Counted from the first letter of the stretch, positions 16,632 through 25,157 are shown. The stretch: DNA of 64,000 nucleotides from CAVVSD01 sp963750895 (GCA_963750895.1 CAVVSD010000001.1:434001-498000); one strand, 5' to 3'. Notes: generated by a model from the letters alone, not told the origin. Numbers and translations are program-made.

Positions 16632-17693
16632 ATGGTGCTCCACGCCGACGTCGACGCGTTCTTCGCCTCCGTCGCCCAGCGCGACGACCCGTCGCTGCGC
16701 GGGTTGCCGGTCGTCGTCGGGGGCTGGGTGGTCATGGCGGCGAGCTACGAGGCGCGCGCGTTCGGCATCCGCGGAGGGATGCCGACGGCCCGGGCGCGGC
16801 GGCTGTGCCCGCGGCTGCTGATCGCCGATCACTCGTGGGAGGCGTACAGCGAGGCGAGCCGCGCGGTGTTCGCGATCTTCGACCGCCACGTGGACGTCGT
16901 GCAGCCCGGCTCGCTCGAGGAGGCGTTCCTGCACGTCCCCGGCACGCCCGCCGACGCGGCCGAGCTCGGCGCGCTGCTGCGGCGCGAGGTGCGCGCCGAG
17001 GTCGGGCTGCCCCTGAGCGTCGGCATCGCGGGCACGAAGGTGCTGGCCAAGATCGCGAGCCGCTCCGCGAAGCCCGACGGCCTGTTCCTCGTGCCGCCGG
17101 GCGGCGAGCTCGAGTTCCTGCACCCGCTGCCGGTCGAGCGCATCTGGGGCGTCGGGCCGGCGACGGCGGGCAAGCTGCACGCCCACGGGATCCGGACGGT
17201 TGCGGAGGCCGCGGCGCTGAGCGAGCCGGAGCTCATGGTGATGCTCGGCAAGGCGGCGGGCCGCTACGTCCACGCGATCGCGCACAACCGCGAGCCCCGG
17301 CCGGTGCAGCGCCGCCGCGGGCGGCGGTCGTTCGGGGCGCAGCGGTCGCTCGGGCGCCGTCCGCGCACGCGGGCGGATCTCGACGCGGCGATCGACCACC
17401 TGGCCGAGCGATTGTGCCGCCGCATGCAGGCCAAGGCGCGGGCGGGCCGGACGGTGGTGCTGCGGCTGCGGTTCGGGGACTACACGAAGGCGGCGAGGTC
17501 GCGCACGCTGCGCTGGGCGACCGACGACGCGCAGGCCATCGCGGGCGCGGCGCGCGAGCTGCTGGACGCCGCGACGCCGATCATCGAGCGCCGCGGGATC
17601 ACGCTCATCGGCCTCGCGGTGACGAACCTGGACCACGCGATCGGCCCGGAGCAACTCCCCCTGTTCGTGGACGACGCGCCGGTGGCCGCCTAG
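16632..17693 (+). CDS. dinB: Y-family translesion DNA polymerase (DNA polymerase IV, DinB)
   Basis: A 353-residue error-prone polymerase. The first catalytic Asp is in HADVDAFFASV, followed by the nucleotide-binding YEARAFGI and the little-finger region. The palm motif usually written S-x-D-E reads GSLEEAFL, so the second catalytic Asp is Glu96 while Glu97 is kept. The C-terminus carries EQLPLF, a classic beta-clamp-binding motif. ATG 16632 fits the family start; ATG 16614 in frame would add six residues. The LexA box directly at the start indicates SOS induction. Confidence 0.92.
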   Translation: MVLHADVDAFFASVAQRDDPSLRGLPVVVGGWVVMAASYEARAFGIRGGMPTARARRLCPRLLIADHSWEAYSEASRAVFAIFDRHVDVVQPGSLEEAFLHVPGTPADAAELGALLRREVRAEVGLPLSVGIAGTKVLAKIASRSAKPDGLFLVPPGGELEFLHPLPVERIWGVGPATAGKLHAHGIRTVAEAAALSEPELMVMLGKAAGRYVHAIAHNREPRPVQRRRGRRSFGAQRSLGRRPRTRADLDAAIDHLAERLCRRMQAKARAGRTVVLRLRFGDYTKAARSRTLRWATDDAQAIAGAARELLDAATPIIERRGITLIGLAVTNLDHAIGPEQLPLFVDDAPVAA

Positions 17694-17731
17694 GCTCGCC
17701 ATCCTCGACCCGCGTGCCCGAGGAGGCACTT

Positions 17732-18514
17732 GTGAGCAAGAAGCTGCCGTCGAAGGAGTTCGAGCGCGAGTTGCGTCGGCTGCAGGTCGAGCTCGTGCTG
17801 CTGCAGGAGTACATCAAGGCCAAGGGTCTGAAGGTCGTCGTGGTCTTCGAGGGTCGCGACGCCGCGGGGAAGGGCGGGGTCATCAAGCGGATCGCCGAGC
17901 GGACGAGCCCCCGGCACGTGCGCGTCGTCGCGCTGGCGACGCCGACCGAGCGCGAGAAGACGCAGTGGTACTTCCAGCGCTACGTGGCGCACCTCCCCGC
18001 GGCCGGGGAGATGGTCCTGTTCGACCGCTCCTGGTACAACCGCGCCGGCGTCGAGCGGGTCATGGGCTTCTGCACGGACGACGAGTACGCCGAGTTCATG
18101 CGCTCGTGCCCGGAGTTCGAGCGGATGCTCGTGCGCTCCGGCATCACGCTCATCAAGTACTGGTTCAGCGTCTCCGACGAGGAGCAGGAGAAGCGCTTCC
18201 AGGCCCGGATCCACGACCCGATGCGCCACTGGAAGCTCAGCCCGATGGACCTGCAGTCGCGCGAGAAGTGGGTGGAGTATTCCCGCGCCAAGGACGAGAT
18301 GTTCAACCACACCGACATCAAGCAGGCGCCCTGGTACGTCGTGCCGGCGGACGACAAGCGCCGCGCGAGGCTGAACTGCATCTCGCACCTCCTGTCGCAG
18401 ATCGACTACGAGGACGTGACGCCGCCGCCGCTCGAGCTGCCGCCCCGTCAGCCGGACACGAGCTACGTCCGTCCGCCGATGGACGACCAGACCTTCGTGC
18501 CGGCCGTGTTCTGA
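17732..18514 (+). CDS. ppk2: Polyphosphate kinase 2 family protein
   Basis: A 260-residue PPK2 enzyme, which moves phosphate between polyphosphate and nucleoside mono- or diphosphates. AGGAGG at 17721-17726 sets the GTG 17732 start. Walker A is GRDAAGKGG, the lid and active-site block is PTEREKTQWYFQRY, and Walker B is LFDRSWYNRAGVERVMGF; RHWKLSPMDL and KAPWY-like motifs follow. A single domain of this length with these motifs fits class I PPK2 (NDP-phosphorylating), though class cannot be fixed by eye. It sits 38 nt after dinB. Confidence 0.93.
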   Translation: MSKKLPSKEFERELRRLQVELVLLQEYIKAKGLKVVVVFEGRDAAGKGGVIKRIAERTSPRHVRVVALATPTEREKTQWYFQRYVAHLPAAGEMVLFDRSWYNRAGVERVMGFCTDDEYAEFMRSCPEFERMLVRSGITLIKYWFSVSDEEQEKRFQARIHDPMRHWKLSPMDLQSREKWVEYSRAKDEMFNHTDIKQAPWYVVPADDKRRARLNCISHLLSQIDYEDVTPPPLELPPRQPDTSYVRPPMDDQTFVPAVF

Positions 18515-18534
18515 CCCTGGCAGGATGCGCCGCC

Positions 18535-19953
18535 ATGAGCCTTGCCGAGCAGACCCGGTGGATGGATGCCGTCGCGCAGGCGGAGCTGGTCCGGCGCCGT
18601 GAGGTCACGGCGCGGGACCTGCTCGACGCCGCCGCCGAGCGCATCGAGGCGAGCGCGCCGCTCAACGCGGTGACGCTCGATCTCGTCGAGCGCGCCCAGG
18701 CGCAGATCGCAGCCGGGCTGCCCGACGGGCCGCTGTCCGGTGTCCCGTTCCTCCTGAAGGACCTGGGTGGAACGCTCGCGGGCGTGCCCGAGACGATGGG
18801 GTCGCGGGCCTTCAAGGACTGGGTGCCGGCGGAGTCCTCGTGGCTCGTGCAGCACTACCTCGACGCCGGGCTGGTCGTCGCCGGGAAGACGAACACGCCG
18901 GAGTTCGGCAACTACTGCGCGACGGAGTCCGAGCTGCTCGGTCTCGCCGTCAACCCCTGGGACGCGGAGCGCTCGCCAGGTGGATCGAGCGGCGGCTCGG
19001 CGGTCGCGGTGTCCACCGGCGTGGTCCCCGCGGCGTCCGGGGGCGACGCGACGGGCTCGATCCGGATGCCGTCGGCCTGCTGCGGCGTCGTCGGACTGAA
19101 GCCCTCCCGGGCGCGCGTGCCGGTCGCGCCCGACGGCCAGTGGCTCGACGGGCTTGCGTGCCTGCACGGGCTGACGCGGACCGTCCGCGACACCGCGGCG
19201 CTGCTCGACGCGAGCGCCGGTCCGGCGGTCGGCGACCCCTACGGCGCCCTGACGCCGCCGTCCGGCTTCGCCGCCGCCGCGGCCGCCGATCCGGGGCGGC
19301 TGCGGATCATGCTCGCGCTCGACCCGCCGTTCGACGGCGAGCTGGACCCCGGCGTGCGCGCCGTCGTCGAGGAGACCGCACGGACGCTGGAGGGCCTCGG
19401 GCACGCGGTGGAGGTCGGGACGCCGGGCTTCGGCGACCGGGAGGCGGCGCGTCACGCGGTCGCCGTCATCCACGCGGTCGACAACCTCGGGACGTACGGC
19501 TTCGCCGCCGAGGTGCTCGGCCGCCCGCCGCACGAGGACGAGCTGGAGGCGGTGACCTGGGAGATGGTCCGGGCCGGGGAGAAGGTGACCGGGCTCGAGC
19601 ACGTCGAGGCCGTCAACGCGATGCACGCCGCGGGCCGGCGCTTCGCGCAGGACTGCGCGGGCTTCGACGTCCTGCTCTGCCAGTCGCTGAACACGACAGC
19701 CCCTCCGCTCGGCACGCTGACGAAGGCGACGGGCAGCGTCGACGACTTCTTCGACCGGGAGTTCGCCGTCACGGGCTTCACGACCGCCGCGAACATCACC
19801 GGCTGGGCGGCCATCCAGCTGCCGGTCGGCGAGTCCGGCGGCATGCCCGCGGGCGTGCAGCTCATGGCGCCGGGCGAGGCCGTCCTGCTGTCGCTCGCGT
19901 CGCAGCTCGAGAAGGCGATGCCCTGGGCGGACCGTCACCCCCAGGTGTCCTGA
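18535..19953 (+). CDS. Amidase (amidase signature family)
   Basis: A 472-residue amide hydrolase with the Ser-cisSer-Lys triad: Lys75 in FLLKDLGG, the SPGGSSGGSA loop at 147-156 and nucleophile Ser175 in GDATGSIRMP. The C-terminal part is typical (TTAANITGWAAIQLPVG), so the protein is complete. Substrates in this family range from aryl amides to nylon oligomers and Glu-tRNA, and nothing here narrows it; absence of GatB/GatC argues against GatA. Its TGA overlaps the presumed start of the transglutaminase-like gene. Confidence 0.9.
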   Translation: MSLAEQTRWMDAVAQAELVRRREVTARDLLDAAAERIEASAPLNAVTLDLVERAQAQIAAGLPDGPLSGVPFLLKDLGGTLAGVPETMGSRAFKDWVPAESSWLVQHYLDAGLVVAGKTNTPEFGNYCATESELLGLAVNPWDAERSPGGSSGGSAVAVSTGVVPAASGGDATGSIRMPSACCGVVGLKPSRARVPVAPDGQWLDGLACLHGLTRTVRDTAALLDASAGPAVGDPYGALTPPSGFAAAAAADPGRLRIMLALDPPFDGELDPGVRAVVEETARTLEGLGHAVEVGTPGFGDREAARHAVAVIHAVDNLGTYGFAAEVLGRPPHEDELEAVTWEMVRAGEKVTGLEHVEAVNAMHAAGRRFAQDCAGFDVLLCQSLNTTAPPLGTLTKATGSVDDFFDREFAVTGFTTAANITGWAAIQLPVGESGGMPAGVQLMAPGEAVLLSLASQLEKAMPWADRHPQVS

Positions 19954-20747
19954 CGGACCCGCTCGCCCTCACCGTCGGCTGCACCTTCGGGCTGGAGACG
20001 CCGATCCCGGTGTCGGCCGTGCTGCAGGTCGCGCCGTCGGACCGCCTGCGCCAGATGCGCGGCGAGCGCTGGGAGACGTCCGCATCCCATCACGGCTACC
20101 TCGACCTGTACGGCAACCGCTGCGAGCGCTTCACGATCCCGGCGGGCGCGTCGCGGATCGTCTACGAGGCGGAGGTCGTGCTCGACGCGCCCGGCGACCA
20201 CATCGCGCCGGGGACGCCGGAGACCCCGGTCATGGCGTTGCCCGACGAGCATCTCGCCTTCGTCATGCCGAGCCGCTTCTGCCTCCCCGACGAGCTCGGC
20301 GGCGAGGCCTGGGACCGCTTCGGCGACCACGCGCCCGGTTGGGAGCGGGTCCAGGCCATCGTCGACTTCGTCCACGACCACCTCGAGTGGGTGGCGGGGG
20401 CGTCGAACCCGTGGACGACCGCGCTGGACGCCTACCGCGCGGGACAGGGCGTCTGCCGCGACTTCGCGCACCTGGCGATCACGTTCTGCCGGGCGTTGAA
20501 CATCCCGGCGCGCTACGTCTTCGGCTACATCCCCGAGATCGACGTCCCGCCGCCCGTGGAGCCCATGGACTTCGCGGCCTGGTTCGAGGTGTACCTCGAC
20601 GGCACGTGGCACACGTTCGACGCGCGCAACAACCGGCGGCGCGTCGGCCGCGTCGTGGTGGGCCGGGGACGCGACGCCGTCGACGTCGCGCTCATCACGT
20701 CCTTCGGGCCGGTGACGCTGACCGAGTTCGAGGTCCGCGCCGCCTGA
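19950..20747 (+). CDS. Transglutaminase-like protein, apparently starting at CTG
   Basis: About 265 residues. The family homology begins at LTVGCTFGLETPIP, directly after position 19950. No ATG, GTG or TTG lies in frame at this point; the codon is CTG in a CTGA overlap with the amidase stop, mirroring the ATGA/GTGA overlaps of other operons here, with AGGTG just upstream. The next GTG is at 20010. The transglutaminase core has Cys169 (GQGVCRDFAHL) and Asp224 (HTFDARNN), but the position of the usual catalytic His before A-W reads F-A-A-W. Activity is therefore uncertain. Confidence 0.8.
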   Translation: MTDPLALTVGCTFGLETPIPVSAVLQVAPSDRLRQMRGERWETSASHHGYLDLYGNRCERFTIPAGASRIVYEAEVVLDAPGDHIAPGTPETPVMALPDEHLAFVMPSRFCLPDELGGEAWDRFGDHAPGWERVQAIVDFVHDHLEWVAGASNPWTTALDAYRAGQGVCRDFAHLAITFCRALNIPARYVFGYIPEIDVPPPVEPMDFAAWFEVYLDGTWHTFDARNNRRRVGRVVVGRGRDAVDVALITSFGPVTLTEFEVRAA

Positions 20748-20773
20748 GCGATCCGCTGGCAGACTCTCCGCGC

Positions 20774-21421
20774 ATGGAGCTCACCGACGCGATGCGCACG
20801 ACCCACGCGTGCCGCAGGTACCTGCCGGACCCCGTGCCGGACGAGGTCTTCCACCGTGCGATCGACGCCGCTCGCTTCGCACCCCAGGGCGGCAACCGCC
20901 AGGGCGTGCGGTTCGTCATCGTCCGCGACCCCGAGAAGAAGCGCCGGCTGGGCGAGTGGTACCTGGTCCCGTGGCAGGAGAACTACGTGGCGGCGAAGCA
21001 AGGCGAGGTGAAGCTCGGCTTCAGCAACCCGATGCGCGCGCACGAGGAGAGCAACCGCTTCGCGCATGCGTTCGGCGAGCACCCGGCGATCGTCGTCGTC
21101 TGCGTCGACCCCACGCTCGTGCATCCGACCGACCTCGACCTCGACCGTCTGAGCATCGTCGGCGGCGGGTCGGTCTACCCGATGGCCCAGAACCTCTGCC
21201 TCGCGCTGCGCGACCAGGGCGTCGCCACGACGTTCACGACCCTGCTCGTCGCCTACGAGGCGCAGGTCAAGGAGCTCCTCGGCATCCCCGACCCGTTCAT
21301 CACCGCCTGCCACATCGTCGCCGGCTACCCCGAGCGCGGCTTCCCGTCGCGCCTGCGGCGACTGCCGGTCGAGGAGATCGCGTTCACGGACACGTTCGGC
21401 GAATCGCTGAGGCTCCCGTGA
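20774..21421 (+). CDS. Nitroreductase family protein
   Basis: A 215-residue FMN-dependent reductase. The N-terminal FMN-phosphate motif T-H-A-C-R-R-Y (family R-x-S/T-x-R-x-F/Y), the ARFAPQGGNRQGVRFVIV block and the late GGGSVYPMAQNLCLALRDQGVATTFTT helix are typical. Members reduce nitroaromatics, quinones or flavin-like substrates. Coupled by GTGA with the following GntR regulator, suggesting a small substrate-induced unit. Confidence 0.88.
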   Translation: MELTDAMRTTHACRRYLPDPVPDEVFHRAIDAARFAPQGGNRQGVRFVIVRDPEKKRRLGEWYLVPWQENYVAAKQGEVKLGFSNPMRAHEESNRFAHAFGEHPAIVVVCVDPTLVHPTDLDLDRLSIVGGGSVYPMAQNLCLALRDQGVATTFTTLLVAYEAQVKELLGIPDPFITACHIVAGYPERGFPSRLRRLPVEEIAFTDTFGESLRLP

Positions 21422-22158
21422 CCGCACCAGGCGACGGGCTCGGTGGCGTGCAGCGCGTCCGCAAGGCCTACGAGCAGGTCGCCGACCAGCTGCGCGAGCT
21501 CATCGTCAGCGGCGAGATCACGCCCGGCCACCGGCTGCCGAACGAGGCGGCGCTGAGCGTGCAGTTCGGCGTCAGCCGCGCGACGGTCCGCGAGGCGCTG
21601 CGGGTCCTCGCGACGCAGAACCTGATCCGCACGACGAAGGGCGCGACCGGCGGGAGCTTCGTGATCCTCCCGACCGCGGACCACATCTCCGACTTCCTGT
21701 CGTCGAACATCTCGCTGCTGTCGCAGACCGAGACGGTGTCGCTGGACGAGTTCCTGGAGCTGCGCGAGTTCCTGGAGGTCCCCGCCGCGCGCCTGGCGGC
21801 GCGGCGCCACACGCCCGAGGCGCTGGAGCGCCTGCAGGCCGCGATCCCCGGCCAGCCGCGCGAGCTGGGGACCGAGGAGCAGTTCATCTACAACAAGGAC
21901 TTCCACTCCCAGGTCGTCCTCGCCTCGGAGAACACGCTCCTGAGCATCGCCGTGCAGCCGATCTTCTCCGTCATGCAGACCAACCTGAGCCGCTCGGCGC
22001 TCGGCCGTCGCTTCCACGACCAGATCAACGACGACCACCGCGCGATCGCGGCGGCGATCGCCGCCGGCGACGAGGACGCCGCCGCCGAGGAGATGCACCG
22101 CCACCTCGCGTACCTGCGGCCCTTCTACGAGAAGGCCTGGCGCTCGCTGAAGCGCTAG
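21418..22158 (+). CDS. GntR family transcriptional regulator, FCD subfamily
   Basis: A 246-residue repressor-type protein from GTG 21418. The winged helix spans about 12-80 (QVADQLRELIVSGEITPGHRLP, then FGVSRATVREALRVLATQNLI). The C-terminal FCD ligand domain (about 100-240) has metal-binding pattern residues in FHSQVVLAS, DDHRAI and HRHLAYLRPF. It probably controls the nitroreductase operon or the convergent flavoenzyme operon. It shares its TAG stop with the opposite gene through CTAG at 22155-22158. Confidence 0.9.
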   Translation: MTAPGDGLGGVQRVRKAYEQVADQLRELIVSGEITPGHRLPNEAALSVQFGVSRATVREALRVLATQNLIRTTKGATGGSFVILPTADHISDFLSSNISLLSQTETVSLDEFLELREFLEVPAARLAARRHTPEALERLQAAIPGQPRELGTEEQFIYNKDFHSQVVLASENTLLSIAVQPIFSVMQTNLSRSALGRRFHDQINDDHRAIAAAIAAGDEDAAAEEMHRHLAYLRPFYEKAWRSLKR

Positions 22159-23720
22159 CGGTCGCGCATGCCCTCCGGCCAGATGCCGTGCCGGCCGGGG
22201 GAGAGGATGCCGTTGGGGTCGACCGCGTCCTTGATGCGCTCGCAGAAGCGCCGGTACGCGTGGTCGTTGTAGGAGTACTGGTCGCTCGCGAGGTCCATGA
22301 AGTCCAGGTGCGCGCGGTACTCGCCGTAGCCGTGGCGCCCCGACTCCTCCACGAGCATCTTCGCCGTCGCGTAGGCCTTCTTGGTCACCTCCTCGTTCGT
22401 GACGTCGAAGTTCACCCCGGTGACGATCACGCAGCTGCGCTCGTTGATGACGAGGATGCCGCCGATGAAGTTCACGCCGGCGCGCTGCGTGATGAGCTCG
22501 GTCATGAAGTCCACGGCGTCGCGCACGTCGGAGCCGACGAGCGGCACGACCGGCGAGAACCCGAGGTGCCCGACGTTGGGCGGGATGGCGTCCATGAGGT
22601 CGAGGTTCGGGATGCCGGCGTGGATCTTGTCCGGCGTCGCGGCGATCTCGTCCCAGTCGTCCTTCGTGAACGTCCGCTCGTGGACGACCTTCGCGCCGTC
22701 GATCGCGCTCCAGGCCCGCTTCACCTTCTCGACGTGGTGCTCGGCGACCGGGGCGTCGCCCCAGATCGCGGCGCGCATGCCCCATCGCCCGAGCCCGGTG
22801 CGGTCGGCGATCTCCTGGATCTGCTCGTCGGCCAGCACGCCGCCGTCGGCGATGAACTCGCCCATGATCTCCGGGAACTGCGCCGCCAGCGTGAGCGTCG
22901 AGTACATGCTCGGCACGCCGCGGATCGTCCCGTCGAGGCGCAGCTCGCGGAGGATGTCGATCGCCTGCGCGAGCTGGTCGTCCCGTGGGACGGTCAGGAA
23001 CAGCGGCGCGAACGCCTCGGGCCGGCGCATGAGCCAGTAGCCCATGCGCGTGACGATCCCGTAGTTGGACTGGATGAAGAGCGGGTCGAGGACCGGCCCG
23101 AGCCCGCGCTTGTACAGGTGCCAGGTCTTGTTGTCGGGCATCGCGCCCATGCCGGTGCGCACGAGCTCGCCGTCGGCGAGGACGACCTCCATCCCGCAGG
23201 GGGCCATGAAGTCCTGGCCGTAGGGCATGTAGGTGATGCCGTTGTCGAGCGAGTTGCCGACGACGCTGCCCCAGCCGAGGTCGGGGATCGTGACGAGCAG
23301 GTCGTCGTGGCCCGCCTCCTGCAGCGCGGCGTGGAGGTCGAACCAGCGCACGCCGGGCTCGACGACCGCGTAGGCGAGCTCGGGGTTGATCTCGATGACG
23401 CGGTTCATCCGCACGAGGCTCACGACCGCGCTGCCCCGGACGCGCGGCGACGGGCCGCCGTAGCCGAGGTTCTTGCCGCGCGAGCTCGTCCAGAGCGCGA
23501 CGCCCAGCTCGTTGGCGATGCGGACGAGGGCCTGGACCTCCTCGGTGCTCGACGGCAGGAGCACGACGGAGGAGTCGTAGGTCCGGTCGTCCTTGAACCA
23601 GTAGGGGTCGCGGTACTCGTCGCGGTCGGGCTCCTCGACGAGCACCGCGTCGGCGCCCAGCACCTCCCGGAATCGCGCGAGGGCCTCGTCGGGGAGCGTG
23701 AGGGGTTGCGTCGCGCTCAC
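22155..23720 (-). CDS. FAD-binding oxidoreductase of the vanillyl-alcohol oxidase / 4-cresol dehydrogenase type
   Basis: A 521-residue flavoenzyme. The FAD domain starts around LLPSSTEEVQALVRIANELGVALW, with the characteristic SRGKNLGYGGPSPRVRGS loop and VVEPGVRWFDLHAALQ; GSVVGNSLDNGITYMPYG follows. The layout and length match 4-alkylphenol oxidising enzymes such as p-cresol methylhydroxylase flavin subunits and eugenol or vanillyl-alcohol oxidases. No cytochrome subunit is adjacent, so an oxygen-using oxidase is plausible. It is coupled to the upstream SDR gene by GTGA (start GTG 23720), which would act on the alcohol or aldehyde product. Confidence 0.88.
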   Translation of the reverse strand: MSATQPLTLPDEALARFREVLGADAVLVEEPDRDEYRDPYWFKDDRTYDSSVVLLPSSTEEVQALVRIANELGVALWTSSRGKNLGYGGPSPRVRGSAVVSLVRMNRVIEINPELAYAVVEPGVRWFDLHAALQEAGHDDLLVTIPDLGWGSVVGNSLDNGITYMPYGQDFMAPCGMEVVLADGELVRTGMGAMPDNKTWHLYKRGLGPVLDPLFIQSNYGIVTRMGYWLMRRPEAFAPLFLTVPRDDQLAQAIDILRELRLDGTIRGVPSMYSTLTLAAQFPEIMGEFIADGGVLADEQIQEIADRTGLGRWGMRAAIWGDAPVAEHHVEKVKRAWSAIDGAKVVHERTFTKDDWDEIAATPDKIHAGIPNLDLMDAIPPNVGHLGFSPVVPLVGSDVRDAVDFMTELITQRAGVNFIGGILVINERSCVIVTGVNFDVTNEEVTKKAYATAKMLVEESGRHGYGEYRAHLDFMDLASDQYSYNDHAYRRFCERIKDAVDPNGILSPGRHGIWPEGMRDR

Positions 23721-24550
23721 GGTGTGGCCTCGAGCGTCTTTCCGAAGGCGGCGGCGATCGCCACGAAGCGCGGCTCGACCATGTCCCACCAGTCGGGGTG
23801 GGTGAGGGCGTAGAGCTCGCCGCTCTTGATGCAGTCGACGACGATCGTGCCGACCTCGATCGGGATCATCCATCGGACGCCCGACATGTCGACCTCGGAC
23901 CCCTCCTGGGAGATGTCGACGTCGTGGAGGCCGCCGTCGTTGCCGTCGGGCCGGTTGCGGCTCGACGTGCCGATGTTCGTGTGGATCGTCCCCGGGCACA
24001 GGACGGTCGCGCCGACCTTGGAGCCGTCCTCCTCGAGCTCCTTCGCGAGCACCTCGGTCAGGCCGAGGACCCCGTACTTCGTGAGCGTGTACGAGCCGAG
24101 GCCGGGCATGCCGACGAGGCCGGCCATGGAGGAGGTGTTGACGATGTGCCCGCCCTCCTCGTTGCTCTTGAGGATCGGCAGGAAGGCGTGGATGCCGTGG
24201 ATGACGCCCCACAGGTTCACGCCGACCATCCACTTCCAGTCGTCGAGCGTGAGATCGGCGATGCGTCCCATCGGACCGATGCCCGCGTTGTTGACGAGCA
24301 CGTGCGCCGTGCCGAACCGCTCGACGACCTCGGTCGCCAGCGCGCCCACGCTGTCCGCGCTGGACACGTCGGTCTGGATGCCGGTCGCGCCCAGCTCCTT
24401 GGCCGTGCGCTGCAGAGCTCCGTCCTCGATGTCGGCGATGACGAGCTCGACGCCCTGGTTCTTCAGCGCCTCGGCGATGCCCTTGCCGATGCCCGATGCC
24501 CCGCCCGTGACGACGGCGACCTTCCCTTCGAGATCCGCGAACGCGGACAT
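23717..24550 (-). CDS. SDR family NAD(P)-dependent oxidoreductase
   Basis: A 277-residue short-chain dehydrogenase from ATG 24550 behind GAGGAGG. The Rossmann motif is TGGASGIGKG, Asp in VIADIED suggests NAD preference, NNAG is present, and the active site is Ser (NTSSMAG) with Tyr-x3-Lys (YTLTK). The residues after the active site (ATVLCPGTIHTNIGTSSRNRP) suggest a classical SDR with an insert before the end. First gene of an operon with the VAO-type flavoenzyme, divergent from a TetR gene whose operator lies in the shared 52-bp gap. Confidence 0.92.
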   Translation of the reverse strand: MSAFADLEGKVAVVTGGASGIGKGIAEALKNQGVELVIADIEDGALQRTAKELGATGIQTDVSSADSVGALATEVVERFGTAHVLVNNAGIGPMGRIADLTLDDWKWMVGVNLWGVIHGIHAFLPILKSNEEGGHIVNTSSMAGLVGMPGLGSYTLTKYGVLGLTEVLAKELEEDGSKVGATVLCPGTIHTNIGTSSRNRPDGNDGGLHDVDISQEGSEVDMSGVRWMIPIEVGTIVVDCIKSGELYALTHPDWWDMVEPRFVAIAAAFGKTLEATP

Positions 24551-24590
24551 GGCTTCTCCTCCTCAGTCGGCTCGGCGCGATGGTAGCGTC

Positions 24591-24612
24591 AACCGGACAA
24601 TCATGTCCGTTT
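24591..24612. promoter_or_regulatory. Probable TetR operator overlapping the tetR-type start codon
   Basis: Inverted repeat AACCGGACA / TGTCCGTTT, 9-base arms with one mismatch and a 4-nt spacer; the inner six bases (CGGACA/TGTCCG) are perfect. It sits between the divergent SDR operon and the TetR-type gene and includes the ATG at 24603. This is the usual place for auto-repression plus control of the divergent enzyme operon. Confidence 0.6.
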
Positions 24613-25157
24613 CACCGCAACGGAAGGACGCAGCCCGCAACCGCGAGGCGATCCTCGACGCCGCGCGCGAGCTCATGGCGCGGTCGGCGGACTTCCCGCT
24701 CTACGAGGTCGCGCGGCGCGCGGGCGTGGGGCAGGCGACGCTGTACCGCCACTTCCCCGACCGCGCGACGCTGGCGGCGACGATCGCGGGCGAGCTGCAC
24801 GGGGAGATCGGTGCCACGGTCGCCGAGCACGCCGGCGACCCGGAGGCGTTCGACCGGCTGCTGGACGTGATCGTCGCGTGCGCGATCCGCTCGCACGGCC
24901 TGACCGACGTCGTCCGCGAGAGCCCGGAGGCGTGGCGCCAGATGGAGCGGATGCGCGACGAGCTCATCGACCTGGTCGAGGGTCCGCTGGACGAGGCGAA
25001 GGCGGCGGGCCGCGTCGCCGGCGACGTGCGCGCGGAGGACGTCTTCCTGCTCCTGGCGATGATCGACGGCGCGCTGACCGGCGTCGTGGAGCAGGACCGC
25101 CGGCGCGAGATCGCCGAGCGCGTCCGGGACCTGGTGGTGCGGGGGATGGCGGGCTGA
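24603..25157 (+). CDS. TetR family transcriptional regulator
   Basis: A 184-residue regulator. The DNA-binding domain is at about 8-55 (RNREAILDAARELMA, then YEVARRAGVGQATLYRHFPDRATL, a typical TetR recognition helix). The C-terminal half is a ligand-binding helical domain of the TetR_C_33-like sort. The ATG lies within the palindromic operator, and no ribosome site precedes it, so the transcript may be leaderless. It likely represses the divergent SDR/flavoenzyme genes until an aromatic substrate binds (inference). Confidence 0.9.
   Translation: MSVSPQRKDAARNREAILDAARELMARSADFPLYEVARRAGVGQATLYRHFPDRATLAATIAGELHGEIGATVAEHAGDPEAFDRLLDVIVACAIRSHGLTDVVRESPEAWRQMERMRDELIDLVEGPLDEAKAAGRVAGDVRAEDVFLLLAMIDGALTGVVEQDRRREIAERVRDLVVRGMAG

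Noticed and set aside
18535..19953. GatA subunit of the tRNA amidotransferase
   Set aside because: No gatB or gatC nearby, and the surrounding genes are catabolic or of general function.
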